A stretch of 64,000 bases of DNA from Sedimentibacter sp. (GCA_018436705.1 JAHDLA010000014.1:47424-111423); one strand, 5' to 3'; numbered from the stretch's first letter, positions 1 through 9,740 are shown. Translations and numbers: made by a program. Notes: generated by a model not told the origin, from the sequence alone.

Positions 1-292
1 AAGTAATATTATAAATCAAAAAAGCGAATAAACATATTCGCATCATTAAATCAGAAAAAATAAACTTATTCAATAGTCAAACAATTTAAGGTTGCTTGGT
101 AGAAACTCTGGAACCGTATTATCCATATTATATTGATGCTTTAATATTTAATTTTGACATATGTATTATATATTAATTCAAAATATTAGGCAAATGTATT
201 TTATACTATAAAATCAAAATTCATATCTAGCTCAGAAGTCTAGTATTCGTATTTGTTTATATTGCATTATATGTGCGGTTATGAACAATCAA
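1..292. other. non-coding A/T-rich edge with a minus-strand terminator
   Basis: I see no credible gene here. An inverted repeat at 24-41 (GCGAATA, 4-base loop, TATTCGC) has six A residues directly on its left. Read on the minus strand this is a 7-bp hairpin followed by six U, an intrinsic terminator for something transcribed leftward through this edge. A TTGACA box at 154-159 has no convincing -10 partner at the right distance. Confidence 0.55.
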
Positions 293-331
293 ATAATAAA
301 AAAGACGATTCCTGTTCAATGCAGAAATCAT
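293..331 (-). terminator. terminator of the MacAB-type operon
   Basis: The arms at 304-312 and 323-331 form an imperfect roughly 9-bp stem (with G-U pairs). On the minus strand it is followed by a U-rich run. It lies just past the stop codon of the permease gene ending at 359. Confidence 0.7.
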
Positions 332-358
332 CTTCTTATTTCTTAATTCTATTTTTTA

Positions 359-1522
359 TCACTCATACCGCAATGCATCTACAGGTTTTAATTTTGAGGC
401 TTTGTTTGCGGGATATAGTCCGAAAAATACACCGACTGCAAGTGAAAAGACAAATGCTATTACAATTACAGGTATGTTGATTGAATATGTAATATCCATA
501 ACGTTGGATATTACATAGGATGCTGAGATCCCTGAAAGTACACCGATAATGCCTCCCATGCCGCTCATAACAGAGGATTCAATTAGAAACTGTATTAGAA
601 TGTTTGCTCTGCCTGCGCCAATTGCCTTACGTACGCCTATTTCCTTTGTCCTTTCAGTTACAGTAACAAGCATTATGTTCATTATGCCTATCCCTCCTAC
701 CAGCAGAGAAATACCGGCTATTCCACCCAGCATTGCAGTAAGCATTGCTGTTGTTTCGCTCAGAACTTCCAGCATTTCATCCTGGCTAAATACATTGTAG
801 TAATCTTCGTCTCCAAAGTATTCGAGGAGATAATTTTCGATATTTTCCTTTGCAATGGAAGAGTCTTCCGCGGAATTTGCCTGTACGGTTATGCTGCTTA
901 CTTCACTAGTATTGTTTTGTCTCATTAGTGAAGTTACGGGAACTATTACTATATCGTTGCTGTCGCCTGAAGAAGAGGAGCTTTTTTCTTTAAGAATCCC
1001 GACGACAGTATATTTTTCACCTCCCACTGAAATTTCCTTTTCTAAAGGTTCATCTTTGCCAAATAAGTCTTCAGCGGTAGTAGATCCTATAATGGCAATT
1101 TTGTTTCTGTATTTTACATCAACGGGAGTAATCGGCCTTCCCGATTCAACTTCATAATTATTTATACTCAAATAGTTTTCGTTTCCGCCCATTATGCTTA
1201 CATCCGTTGTTTCAATATCATATTTTACAGTTGAACTTGAGGAGTAAACAGGGGTTGCGCTTTTTACTCCTTCAAGCACCTCTATGTCGTATGTATCATT
1301 ATATTTAAGAGCTGATCTTCTTCCTCTTATATTAACGTTTATAATATTTGAGCCCATACTGGAAATGCTGTCTGCAACACCTGAAGTAGCTCCTTGGCCT
1401 ATGGAAATAAGGACTACAACGGAAAACACTCCTATTATTATGCCCAGCATTGTCAGGAAGGTTCTCATTTTATTAGATAAAATAGACTGAAAGGCCATTT
1501 TTGTTACGCTTTTAATGTTCAT
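359..1522 (-). CDS. MacB-type ABC transporter permease
   Basis: 387-residue FtsX/MacB-family permease. It has one N-terminal membrane helix (about residues 19-43), a large extracytoplasmic domain (about 50-260), then three helices near the C terminus, which is the classic MacB topology. The segment TERTKEIGVRKAIGAG, found in nearly all family members, lies between the second and third helices. An AAAGGAGA site precedes the ATG. It is the last gene of an operon with the ATPase and adaptor upstream. Known members export macrolides, peptides or lipoproteins; in a single-membrane cell the adaptor works outside the membrane. The substrate cannot be read from sequence. A second, unrelated-by-position system of the same type lies at 44.9-49.2 kb. 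Confidence 0.9.
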   Translation of the reverse strand: MNIKSVTKMAFQSILSNKMRTFLTMLGIIIGVFSVVVLISIGQGATSGVADSISSMGSNIINVNIRGRRSALKYNDTYDIEVLEGVKSATPVYSSSSTVKYDIETTDVSIMGGNENYLSINNYEVESGRPITPVDVKYRNKIAIIGSTTAEDLFGKDEPLEKEISVGGEKYTVVGILKEKSSSSSGDSNDIVIVPVTSLMRQNNTSEVSSITVQANSAEDSSIAKENIENYLLEYFGDEDYYNVFSQDEMLEVLSETTAMLTAMLGGIAGISLLVGGIGIMNIMLVTVTERTKEIGVRKAIGAGRANILIQFLIESSVMSGMGGIIGVLSGISASYVISNVMDITYSINIPVIVIAFVFSLAVGVFFGLYPANKASKLKPVDALRYE

Positions 1523-1537
1523 ATCGGTCTCCTTTCC

Positions 1538-2221
1538 TTAGTCTGTCTGGGATGCCGGATTGTTAAGAAGCAGTCCGTCTTTGATTGTTATAGTACGCTT
1601 TGCTTCTTTTGCAACCTCGCTGTCATGTGTTATTAATACAATAGTCTTGCCATCTTTGCTCAGATTTCGTATTAGATTCATAACCTCGCCTCCGGATTTG
1701 GAGTCAAGATTACCTGTGGGCTCATCTGCCAATAGGACAGGAGGATCGCCTGCCAATGCACGCGCTATAGCTACACGCTGCTGTTGTCCTCCGGATAGCT
1801 CTGTAGGTTTATGTTCCATTCTGTCACTTAACCCTACCTTATCTAGAGCGTCAAGGCTCCGTTGTTTTCTTTCCTTCGCATTCATACCTCTGTAAATAAG
1901 AGGCAGTTCAACATTCTCAAATGCTGTCAGTTTTGGAAGCAGGTTAAATTTCTGAAATATAAAGCCTATTTTTTGATTTCTTATTTTTGAAAGCTGCTTT
2001 TCGTTATATGTGCTTATTTCTTTTCCGTCAAGATAATATTCTCCGGTTGTTGGAACATCCAGGCATCCGATCATGTTCATAAGAGTTGATTTCCCAGAGC
2101 CGGAAGGCCCTATTATTGAGAGAAATTCACTTTCCTTAACATGAAGAGTTATTCCTTTGAGAACCTGCACCTGCACAGAGCCCATATCATAAGTCTTGGT
2201 TATGTCTATAAGATTAATCAT
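1538..2221 (-). CDS. MacB/LolD-type ABC transporter ATP-binding protein
   Basis: 227-residue ATPase with a complete nucleotide-binding set: Walker [10 protein letters not shown] (about residue 39), signature [15 protein letters not shown] (about 142), and Walker B followed by DEPTGNLD. The phrase TGNLDSKSG is typical of the LolD/MacB/FtsE branch. Its ATG overlaps the stop codon of the upstream adaptor gene as ATGA, so translation is probably coupled. It should power the permease encoded next to it, with which it is separated by only 15 bases. Confidence 0.93.
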   Translation of the reverse strand: MINLIDITKTYDMGSVQVQVLKGITLHVKESEFLSIIGPSGSGKSTLMNMIGCLDVPTTGEYYLDGKEISTYNEKQLSKIRNQKIGFIFQKFNLLPKLTAFENVELPLIYRGMNAKERKQRSLDALDKVGLSDRMEHKPTELSGGQQQRVAIARALAGDPPVLLADEPTGNLDSKSGGEVMNLIRNLSKDGKTIVLITHDSEVAKEAKRTITIKDGLLLNNPASQTD

Positions 2222-3840
2222 GGCCTCGGTCCTCCGTCTTGTCCGCCGGGGCCTCCTGCTGGACCACCTTGAACTCCTCCGGTTATTCCGGGCATGCCCA
2301 TGTTCATTGTATTTGTTGTTGCATTGTTGGATTTAACAACTGTGTAAACTATTGTATCGCCTTCATTAAGTCCGCTTAGGATTTCAACTTGATCGTCTGT
2401 AGCAATGCCCATTTCTACAACAACATCACTGGTGTTTCCGGATGAATCCTTTATTGTTACTATGTAGTTATTTTTCTGTCTGTGAACTGCTTCAACAGGG
2501 ATAATCAAAGTATCTTCGCTTATTTCAGAGACTATCTCAACATCTACGTTCATTCCTGACATAAGACTTTTTCTGTCATCAAGGTTAACAGTTACGTCAT
2601 ATGTTGTAACTCCGTTGGAGGTGGTTCCCTCCAATGATATTTTAGTTACGGTTCCTGTGAATTCCTCATCGGGATATGTATCGCTAGATATATTTGCTTT
2701 TTGTCCTACTGCTATTTTATTGATATCGAGTTCATCAACTGCTATTACAACTTTCATGTCTTCCATATCAGCAATAGTCATCAATGCTGTTGATCTGTCA
2801 ACTACCTCATCTTCTGAAACACTTATATTAAGAATAGTGCCTGTCATGGGAGAATATATAGTGTCTCCTTCTAGCATATCTTCAATTTGCGATTTATATT
2901 TTTTTATTGAATTTTGTTTTTCTGATATTTCAAATTCTAAGTCGGTTCCTTCTATAACTGCTATTAAATCGCCCTTATTCACATATTTTCCGTTTTCTGT
3001 TTCAACGGATTTTATTTCTCCGCTAACCTTTGAAATAATTGATTCTTCTTTTACTTCGTCTATTTCACCGTTTTGCATTGCTTGGTATGTACCTTGATTG
3101 TTACTTACGGAAACCTGAGCTGTATCTCCTACACTGAAGCCTCCGGGGTTGGTTATTTGTACTGTTACAAGATATCCAAATGTTCCGCCTCCCATCTGTA
3201 CAGGTGTGCTGTCCTTTTCTGTCACAATTCCTTCATGTGTTGAGAAATATTTTGTCATAAATACAGAGGCAGCATCTCCAATGGATATTTTTTCAAACTG
3301 TTCCTTAGAAAAGTATACATTGATATAAGAATTGTCTGTATCCTTAATTGTGGCTATAGATGAATTGCTGTTTATATTATCACCGGCTTCAATATCTAAA
3401 TTTGATATAATGCCTGAAATGGGAGCGTAAATATTTAAATCTCCTTGGTTTTCGTATAAATCATTCAATTCCCTTTGAAGCTTTTCAATACTTAATTGAA
3501 TACTGTTGATTTCTGTGCTTGTGTCGTCGTCAGTGTCAGATTTTAATGAAATGAGAACCTGGTCTGGCTCAACCACATCTCCTTCAGTAACATAGATAGT
3601 ATCTACTGTTCCATCAATTTCAGATTTAATAGATCTTTTGTCAGTTGGAGTAACAGTTCCGCTTTCTGAAACAGACATTGATATGTCTCCACTTGCAACA
3701 GTGTACTCAACTTCTGTTGTTGATGACTCATCCGCAGAGGTTGATGCAGCTTTTTGCTTGGCAGCTACAAATACAGCTACAGCGGCAGCGGCAATAATGA
3801 TTAGTATAACTACTGTCAATCTTGCTTTTTTACTTTTCAT
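2218..3840 (-). CDS. HlyD/MacA-type efflux adaptor with a duplicated core
   Basis: 540-residue adaptor with one N-terminal membrane anchor (about residues 8-27) and the rest outside. Two lipoyl-like half motifs (about 62-98 and 136-166) flank a short coiled coil (about 108-132). A second pair (about 267-306 and 327-360) flanks another short helix (about 305-325). The barrel-sandwich core therefore appears to be present twice, making the protein longer than the usual 350-450 residues. A beta-barrel region follows, and the end (about 510-540) is rich in Gly, Pro and Met. It is the first gene of the operon, with an AAAGGA site before the ATG. It probably links the permease to the cell wall or to the substrate. 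Confidence 0.85.
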   Translation of the reverse strand: MKSKKARLTVVILIIIAAAAVAVFVAAKQKAASTSADESSTTEVEYTVASGDISMSVSESGTVTPTDKRSIKSEIDGTVDTIYVTEGDVVEPDQVLISLKSDTDDDTSTEINSIQLSIEKLQRELNDLYENQGDLNIYAPISGIISNLDIEAGDNINSNSSIATIKDTDNSYINVYFSKEQFEKISIGDAASVFMTKYFSTHEGIVTEKDSTPVQMGGGTFGYLVTVQITNPGGFSVGDTAQVSVSNNQGTYQAMQNGEIDEVKEESIISKVSGEIKSVETENGKYVNKGDLIAVIEGTDLEFEISEKQNSIKKYKSQIEDMLEGDTIYSPMTGTILNISVSEDEVVDRSTALMTIADMEDMKVVIAVDELDINKIAVGQKANISSDTYPDEEFTGTVTKISLEGTTSNGVTTYDVTVNLDDRKSLMSGMNVDVEIVSEISEDTLIIPVEAVHRQKNNYIVTIKDSSGNTSDVVVEMGIATDDQVEILSGLNEGDTIVYTVVKSNNATTNTMNMGMPGITGGVQGGPAGGPGGQDGGPRP

Positions 3841-3937
3841 AAATTATTCCTTTCTATAAAAACTATGTTGTATAATTAATAGTAGAGTTGGAATGTGATA
3901 AAAATGTGTTGATATAAAATATATTCAAAAAATAAAA

Positions 3938-3986
3938 TCAGGACGTTTCCTGATATCCAGATAGGATATAAGAGGAAACGTCCTGA
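3938..3986 (-). terminator. strong terminator of the CAP-protein gene
   Basis: A perfect 14-bp inverted repeat (3938-3951 and 3973-3986, arm beginning ATCAGGACG). On the minus strand it is followed by a U-rich tract, just after the CAP gene stop at 3997. Confidence 0.85.
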
Positions 3987-3996
3987 TGTGATTATT

Positions 3997-4827
3997 TTAG
4001 TTAGTGAACATTTGTGTCCAGTAAGATGTTCCGTTAGAATTTGTTACGTAGCCAACTCCTATTTTTGAGAAGTTTGATGAAAGAATATTAGCTCTGTGTC
4101 CTGCTGAGTTCATCCATGCAGTTACAACGGCTTCAGGTGTTTTTTGCCCGGATGCTATATTTTCACCCCAAGCTGACCAATTTATACCGAATTTTGTAAG
4201 CATATTGCCGGCACTTCCGTAAGTAGGTGACTGATGTGCAAAATAGTTATTGTCAGCCATATCTTGAGACTTAATTCTTGCAACATTAGAGATGGCAGCG
4301 TCTAATGTAAGTGAAGGAAGACCTTCTTTTTGTCTTTCTATGTTTACAAGTTCTACCACTTTTTGCTCGTATGCTGAAACAGATGTAACTGTGTTTTCTG
4401 TTTCGGCAGGAGCCTTATCTTCAACTGTAGTAGTTGTTTCAGCCGGTGCTTCAGTTTCTGTCGGAGTTTCAGCAGGCGTTTGACTTTCAATTGGGGTAGT
4501 AGATTCAGATTCGGAAGAATTTTCAACCGGCACTTCTGTTTCTGCCTGAGTATCGGCAGGTGTATCAGTTTCAGTAGCAGGTATAGTGCATTTAGCAGTT
4601 TTTCTGCTAAATAAATTGCTGCAGTCAATTGAATTTAAATCTACAGTTTTTCCGTTAATTGTAAACTTATATTTTGCATTTGAGTTTGAAAATTTGCATG
4701 AATAATTTTTCAAATTACTAAAATTATACTTAGCTGTGCTTGTACAATTTCTTTCTGCGGCAAAGGCAGTTATTGGCGAAAGAGCCAAAGCTGCTGTCAA
4801 TGTTAATGCTAATACTTTTTTGTTCAT
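3997..4827 (-). CDS. secreted CAP-domain (SCP/PR-1-like) protein
   Basis: I start this at the second ATG (MNKKVLAL), because a CAGGAGTG ribosome site sits 6 bases before it, giving 276 residues. A signal peptide covers about residues 1-23 (cut after AFAA). A Cys-containing region (about 24-90) and a Thr/Glu/Pro-rich linker (about 90-145) follow. The C-terminal CAP domain (about 150-276) contains LVNIERQKEGLPSL, HQSPTYGSAG and the GENIASG and WMNSAGHRANIL signatures. Similar clostridial and Bacillus YkwD-like proteins are exported; their biochemical role is mostly unknown. It is a single-gene unit with a structured leader. Confidence 0.9.
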   Translation of the reverse strand: MNKKVLALTLTAALALSPITAFAAERNCTSTAKYNFSNLKNYSCKFSNSNAKYKFTINGKTVDLNSIDCSNLFSRKTAKCTIPATETDTPADTQAETEVPVENSSESESTTPIESQTPAETPTETEAPAETTTTVEDKAPAETENTVTSVSAYEQKVVELVNIERQKEGLPSLTLDAAISNVARIKSQDMADNNYFAHQSPTYGSAGNMLTKFGINWSAWGENIASGQKTPEAVVTAWMNSAGHRANILSSNFSKIGVGYVTNSNGTSYWTQMFTN

Positions 4828-4858
4828 AAATTCACTCCTGTTCATTCTTTAAATTTTT

Positions 4859-4920
4859 GGGAAGCGGTTAGCCCTAGCTTCTTTGGAAACTTTAGAACTT
4901 TAATGAGCTTTCCTTCATGA
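4859..4920 (-). ncRNA. candidate structured 5' leader of the CAP gene
   Basis: On the minus strand, two hairpins stand side by side just upstream of the CAP ribosome site: GGAAA/TTTCC (4913-4909 with 4889-4885) and GAAGC/GCTTC (4881-4877 with 4865-4861). The first loop holds AGCTC and the second GGGCT. These can pair with one G-U, giving a kissing-loop or pseudoknot shape. I could not match it to a riboswitch class I know. It is reported only as a candidate. Confidence 0.35.
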
Positions 4921-5153
4921 AAAGAGTATATCACCGGAAAAACAAAAAAAAAACGCACAATAATTACTCTAATTGTAAAATGTGACAAAAATATTACAAC
5001 ATATTCAAGTTGAAAAAGATAATTACAAAAATATTACAGATAACTTGTATTTATACAAAAACACTTAAGAAAGTATTAATTAGTTTAGCATTATTTATAT
5101 AAACTCCATAATATTAACATTGGGATAATATATGCCAAAACGAGAATAATTCC
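4921..5153. other. A/T-rich divergent intergenic region
   Basis: This sits between the divergent CAP gene and the tyrS leader. I see no coding potential. It presumably holds the CAP promoter, which I could not place with confidence. Confidence 0.5.
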
Positions 5154-5182
5154 TTGACAATACAATAATTTTATATTATTAT
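5154..5182 (+). promoter_or_regulatory. tyrS promoter
   Basis: TTGACA at 5154-5159, a 17-base spacer, then TATTAT at 5177-5182. Predicted start of transcription is near 5189, directly at the T-box leader. Confidence 0.75.
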
Positions 5183-5189
5183 TCCTTTA

Positions 5190-5418
5190 TTACATATTAT
5201 CATAACTGTGAAAGAAGATAAGTAACATTTTGGTTACAAAAAAAGAGAGGGGATCGGACGGTGCAAGATTCTCAGTACAAAATGTGAAATACACTTCTGG
5301 AGTTACCATGGGAGACCATGCGGTTATCCGACCGATAAATCGGAGAGAGGCAATATTATTGCGAATTAAGGTGGTACCGCGGGTTATCTCGTCCTTTTGG
5401 ATAGATAGCTCTTTTTTT
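5190..5418 (+). ncRNA. tyrosyl T-box leader
   Basis: A T-box riboswitch ahead of tyrS. It contains the hallmark T-box sequence AAGGTGGTACCGCG (5368-5381), whose TGGT bulge pairs with the free end of an uncharged tRNA. A TAC tyrosine codon at 5290-5292, in the setting GAAATACAC, is the likely specifier. An AGAGAGG segment opens stem I. The leader ends in a terminator: TATCT (5385-5389) and GTCC pair across a TTTT loop with GGAT and AGATA (5403-5407), followed by seven T. Uncharged tRNA-Tyr should favour read-through into tyrS. Confidence 0.92.
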
Positions 5419-5463
5419 ATTAACTGCAAAAATTAATTGAAAACTATTAACGGAGGTATTGTT

Positions 5464-6696
5464 ATGAAGCAGGGAAATGTATTTGATGTATTGAAAGAGA
5501 GAGGATATATCGAGCAATGCACGCATGAGGAAGAAATTCGTGAGCTGCTGGGGAAGGAGTCCGTTACATTTTATATAGGATTTGATCCAACGGCGGACAG
5601 TCTTCACATTGGCCATTTTATACAGGTAATGGTTATGTCAATAATGCAGCAGTACGGGCATAGACCTATTGCACTCCTTGGCGGAGGAACTACAATGATA
5701 GGTGATCCTAGCGATAGAACAGGCATGCGATCTATAATGACGCAGGAAATAATTGCAAATAACGCTGAGAATTTTAAAAAGGTATTTCAAAAATTCTTAG
5801 ATTTTTCAGATGATAAGGCAATAATGGACAATAACGCTGAATGGTTGCTGCCGCTTAATTTTTTAGATTTCATGAGGGAAGTCGGCGTCCATTTTTCTGT
5901 AAACCGAATGCTTGCTGCAGAGTGCTATAAAAATAGAATGGAGCAGGGACTTACATTTTTTGAATTTGGATACATGCTAATGCAGAGCTATGATTTTTAT
6001 ATGTTGAATCAGAAATACAACTGTAAAATGCAGCTTGGCGGAAATGACCAATGGTCAAATATCATTGGGGGAATAGAGCTTACAAGAAGAAAAGCTAATA
6101 AACAGGTTTATGGAATGACATTTGCCCTCTTAACAAACAGTGAAGGAAAGAAAATGGGCAAGACAGAAAAAGGAGCATTGTGGCTTGACAGAGACAAAAC
6201 ATCACCATATGAGTTCTACCAATACTGGAGAAATATTGATGATGCAGATGTGGAAAAATGTCTGGCATTATTAACATTCTTACCTATGGAAGAGGTAAGA
6301 AGACTGGGGCGCTTAGAAGGCTCAGAAATAAACAAAGCTAAGGAAGTACTTGCTTATGAAGTTACAAAGCTAATACATTCTGAGGGAGATGCCATTAAAG
6401 CACAGGAAGCTGCAAGAGCATTATTCGGGGCAGGAAAAGATTCTGAAAACATGCCTACAACAGAGCTAACAAAAGTTGAATTAGGAAGCGGCATAGCCGT
6501 TATAGACCTTATGATTAAGGCTGGATTGATTAAGAGCAAGAGCGAAGGAAGAAGATTAATTGAACAGTCGGGAGTTTCTATAAATGACAATGTTGTAGAT
6601 GGTGTAAGCTCAGCAGTTACTGAAAAAGATTTTGAAGAAGGAAAGCTGATTATTAAAAAAGGAAAGAAAGTTTACCACAGAATTAAATTGGTATAA
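5464..6696 (+). CDS. tyrS: tyrosyl-tRNA synthetase
   Basis: 410-residue class I synthetase that charges tRNA-Tyr. HIGH lies at residues 48-51 in DSLHIGHF. The Rossmann core has GGNDQWSNI, and the KMSKS-type loop appears as KKMGKTEKG (about residue 232). A C-terminal S4-like RNA-binding domain starts near residue 340 ([19 protein letters not shown]). I chose the ATG at 5464 because GGAGG lies 7 bases upstream; an earlier in-frame ATG has no site. Length and motifs are normal. Expression is set by the T-box in front, and it is a single-gene unit closed by a terminator. Confidence 0.97.
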   Translation: MKQGNVFDVLKERGYIEQCTHEEEIRELLGKESVTFYIGFDPTADSLHIGHFIQVMVMSIMQQYGHRPIALLGGGTTMIGDPSDRTGMRSIMTQEIIANNAENFKKVFQKFLDFSDDKAIMDNNAEWLLPLNFLDFMREVGVHFSVNRMLAAECYKNRMEQGLTFFEFGYMLMQSYDFYMLNQKYNCKMQLGGNDQWSNIIGGIELTRRKANKQVYGMTFALLTNSEGKKMGKTEKGALWLDRDKTSPYEFYQYWRNIDDADVEKCLALLTFLPMEEVRRLGRLEGSEINKAKEVLAYEVTKLIHSEGDAIKAQEAARALFGAGKDSENMPTTELTKVELGSGIAVIDLMIKAGLIKSKSEGRRLIEQSGVSINDNVVDGVSSAVTEKDFEEGKLIIKKGKKVYHRIKLV

Positions 6697-6709
6697 ATTG
6701 ATATTAAAT

Positions 6710-6764
6710 GGACTGCTTAATTGAGGTTAGTTATAACCCTTTATATAGCAGTCCGTTTTTTTTT
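6710..6764 (+). terminator. tyrS terminator
   Basis: GGACTGCT (6710-6717) pairs with AGCAGTCC (6747-6754). An inner stem (GGTTA/TAACC) and a run of nine T complete it. Confidence 0.88.
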
Positions 6765-6930
6765 ATGGATTTTTAGCGACATTTTTTTCAAAATTGTCTA
6801 AATTTTTATTCCTATTTATATTGTAAAATCATTAATCTATTTTCATTTTTATTTAAAAATAAAAATTATTAATACTTTAAGGAAAATATGGTAAAATATT
6901 AATAAATTATTTGAGAATAGGAGTGATTAT

Positions 6931-8322
6931 GTGTTAAACAAGCAAGTTATTGAAGACACATTAAATGCTGCACTTTCAACAGGCGGAGATTTTGCGGAAG
7001 TCTTTGTTGAAGACAGAACCAACAATGGCATTTTAATGATTGGAGGCAAGGTTGAAAGTACCATGTCGGGAAGGGACTATGGAGTAGGTATAAGAATTTT
7101 CAAAGGCTTCAACAGCGTTTATGCATATACGAACAAATCAGATCACGACTCACTGATAGAAACTGCAAAAAAGGCAGCTGCTGCTATTGAAGGAACCCAA
7201 AATATAGTAACAATGAATCTAGAAAAGTCAAAAGTTAATAATATCAATAATATAATAATAAATCCTGAAACAATTGGGAAAACAAAAAAAGTTGATATTA
7301 TGAGAAGGGCATATGATACAGCTTTCAATTACAGCGATCTTGTAACTCAGGTAACAGTAAACTATACAGACTATACACAAAACATAATGGTTGCAAATAC
7401 AGAAGGGTTGTGGAGAGAGGACACTAGAGTTCGGTCCCGCTTGGGAATATCTTCTGTTGCGTCAAAAGATGGAGAAATGCAGTCAGGATTTTTCGGGCCT
7501 GGAGCAAGCAAGGGTTATGAATTTTTTGAAAACTTAGACATTGGCCACTATGCAAAAGAAGCTTCAAGAATTGCCGTGACAATGGTCAATGCAAAGTACA
7601 GCCCCAGCGGAAAAATGCCGGTAATAATAGATAACGGATTTGGAGGAGTTATATTTCATGAAGCATGTGGTCATGGACTGGAAGCGACCTCTGTAGCTAA
7701 GGGGCTTTCAGTTTTTTCTGGAAAAATAGGGCAGCAGATAGCATCTCCTTTAGTAACGGCAATAGATGATGGCTCAATTCCCGGAGAATGGGGCTCATAC
7801 AATATAGATGATGAAGGAACAAAATCTCAGAGGAATGTTCTTATAGAAAATGGGATACTCAAAAGCTATATGGTTGACAGGTTGAACGCAAGAAGGATGA
7901 ACATGGATATTACAGGATCATCAAGAAGACAGGGTTACAGGTACGCTCCTACTTCTAGAATGTCCAACACTTTTATAGATAACGGAAAGTCTACTCCAGA
8001 AGAAATTATTTCTAATACTGAGAGAGGCATTTATGCGAAGCACATGGGAGGAGGCTCAGTAAATCCAAGTACAGGAGAATTTAATTTTGCAGTAATGGAA
8101 GGCTATATTATTGAAAACGGTAAAATAAAAGATCCAGTAAGAGGTGCAACACTCATAGGGAAGGGAACTGATATACTAACTAAAATTGATATGGTAGGAA
8201 ATAATCTTATGCAAAGCCAAGGAATGTGTGGCTCGGTAAGTGGAAGTATTCCTGCAAATGTAGGGCAGCCTATGATAAGAGTCTCTGAAATAACAGTAGG
8301 TGGAAGGGAAGGTGAAAAATAG
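6931..8322 (+). CDS. tldD: TldD-family metalloprotease
   Basis: 463-residue U62/M103-family peptidase. The zinc motif HExxxH is present as HEACGH at residues 243-248, followed by GLEATSVAKG, so this is the catalytic partner. The start is GTG, with AGGAG 7 bases upstream. The next gene begins on the last base of the stop codon, so the two are translationally coupled. In characterised bacteria TldD and TldE form a heterodimer that degrades unfolded or modified peptides, including leader peptides of ribosomally made natural products. No such peptide gene is visible nearby, so a general role is likely. Confidence 0.93.
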   Translation: MLNKQVIEDTLNAALSTGGDFAEVFVEDRTNNGILMIGGKVESTMSGRDYGVGIRIFKGFNSVYAYTNKSDHDSLIETAKKAAAAIEGTQNIVTMNLEKSKVNNINNIIINPETIGKTKKVDIMRRAYDTAFNYSDLVTQVTVNYTDYTQNIMVANTEGLWREDTRVRSRLGISSVASKDGEMQSGFFGPGASKGYEFFENLDIGHYAKEASRIAVTMVNAKYSPSGKMPVIIDNGFGGVIFHEACGHGLEATSVAKGLSVFSGKIGQQIASPLVTAIDDGSIPGEWGSYNIDDEGTKSQRNVLIENGILKSYMVDRLNARRMNMDITGSSRRQGYRYAPTSRMSNTFIDNGKSTPEEIISNTERGIYAKHMGGGSVNPSTGEFNFAVMEGYIIENGKIKDPVRGATLIGKGTDILTKIDMVGNNLMQSQGMCGSVSGSIPANVGQPMIRVSEITVGGREGEK

Positions 8323-9674
8323 TGGATATTAAACCATTGATAGAAAAAATATTTCAAAAAGGCAGGCAAAATGGACTGGGAGATATGGAAGTTTATTATT
8401 CCGCGGGAAACAGTCTTTCACTTAAAGTGTTTCAAAAAGATCTTGACGGTTACAGCCTTTCAGAAAGTGAAGGATTATCTTTGAGAGGGGTATATAAAGG
8501 GAAAATGGGATATTCCTATACAGAAAAGGTAGACGAATCCTCAATTGATTTATTAATCAAGAACGTTATTGAAAATGCTACTGTAATTGATTCTGACGAT
8601 GAAGAGTTCATTTATGAGGGATCAAAGGAATATAAAAGTGTAAATACATATAATCCAAGTCTGGCGAAAGTATCTGAAGTTGATAAGATAAGCTTTGTTA
8701 AAAATCTTGAAGAGGAAGCCTTCAAAATGGATAAGAGAATTAATTCTGTTGAAACATGTGTCTATGGAGATGGGTACGGGGAAACGGTTATGTCTAATAC
8801 AAAAGGGTTGTATCTGCATGATAAAAGTAATATTGCTTATACATACGTTGTTGTAGTCGCAAAGGATGGCAATGATATAAAGACAGGCATGGCATACCGA
8901 ACGGGGAATGATTTTTCCAAGTTCAATGCAAAGGAAATATCAGGTGAGGCAGTGAAGGAAGCCGTATCGCTTTTAGGAGCTAAAACAGTAAAATCGAATG
9001 ATTATCCAATTATTATTAGAAACAGTGCAGCTGCTGACTTACTGGAAGCATTCACAGGAATATTTTCGGCAGAAAACATTCAGAAAGATCTTTCTCTTTT
9101 AAAAGGAAAACTAAACCAGCAAATAGGAAGCGAAAAATTTACATTGATTGATGATCCTTTTATGGAAGGTGGTCTTGCTTCAAGGTCTTTTGACGGTGAA
9201 GGTGTGGCGTGTAAGTATAAAAAAATAATTGATAAAGGAACTTTAAAAACCTACTTGCATAATTTAAAAACTTCGAAGAAAGATAAAATTGACACAACGG
9301 GAAATGCAAGCAAGGGATCATATAAGTCTTCAATAGGAATATCGCCTTCAAACTTTTATATTGAAAAGGGAGATAAAACATTGGATGAACTGATTTCATC
9401 AATGGCATCCGGAATTATGATTACTGAACTTCAGGGATTGCATTCCGGTTTGAATTCAATATCAGGAGATTTTTCTCTGGCGGCCTTGGGGTATGAAATA
9501 AAGAACGGAAAAGTTTTGGGACCTGTTGAACAGATAACAGTTGCAGGCAACTTTTTCGAGATGATTAAAAACATTGAAGAGGTTGGAGCAGATTTGAAGT
9601 TTGGTTTGCCGGGAGAAGCGTACATAGGCTCTCCATCCCTTAAAATAAAAAAGCTTGCAATAGCAGGAAAATAG
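8322..9674 (+). CDS. tldE: TldE/PmbA-family protease partner
   Basis: 450-residue homologue of TldD that lacks the HExxxH motif, as expected for the non-catalytic TldE/PmbA subunit. Conserved elements visible are SESEGLSLRGVYKGKMGYSY near the N terminus, the central SFDGEGV, and GELSG-like ending blocks (LHSGLNSISGDFSLAALGY). The GTG start overlaps the tldD stop by one base, with the ribosome site inside tldD (AAGGTG). The active site is expected to be formed by the heterodimer. Confidence 0.92.
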   Translation: MDIKPLIEKIFQKGRQNGLGDMEVYYSAGNSLSLKVFQKDLDGYSLSESEGLSLRGVYKGKMGYSYTEKVDESSIDLLIKNVIENATVIDSDDEEFIYEGSKEYKSVNTYNPSLAKVSEVDKISFVKNLEEEAFKMDKRINSVETCVYGDGYGETVMSNTKGLYLHDKSNIAYTYVVVVAKDGNDIKTGMAYRTGNDFSKFNAKEISGEAVKEAVSLLGAKTVKSNDYPIIIRNSAAADLLEAFTGIFSAENIQKDLSLLKGKLNQQIGSEKFTLIDDPFMEGGLASRSFDGEGVACKYKKIIDKGTLKTYLHNLKTSKKDKIDTTGNASKGSYKSSIGISPSNFYIEKGDKTLDELISSMASGIMITELQGLHSGLNSISGDFSLAALGYEIKNGKVLGPVEQITVAGNFFEMIKNIEEVGADLKFGLPGEAYIGSPSLKIKKLAIAGK

Positions 9675-9700
9675 CAGGATAACAAAAAATGAACAAAGTA

Positions 9701-9729
9701 AAAAGACAATCCAATCGGATTGTCTTTTG
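9701..9729. terminator. bidirectional terminator between tldE and the DUF378 gene
   Basis: AAAAGACAATCC and GGATTGTCTTTT form a 12-bp stem with an AATC loop. A/T tracts on both sides serve both convergent genes. Confidence 0.85.
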
Positions 9730-9740
9730 AATTGGTAAAA

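Noticed and set aside
4859..4920. c-di-GMP (GEMM) or c-di-AMP riboswitch ahead of the CAP gene
   Set aside because: The usual tetraloop and receptor of GEMM, and the long ydaO-type core, are not visible. The class was left open.
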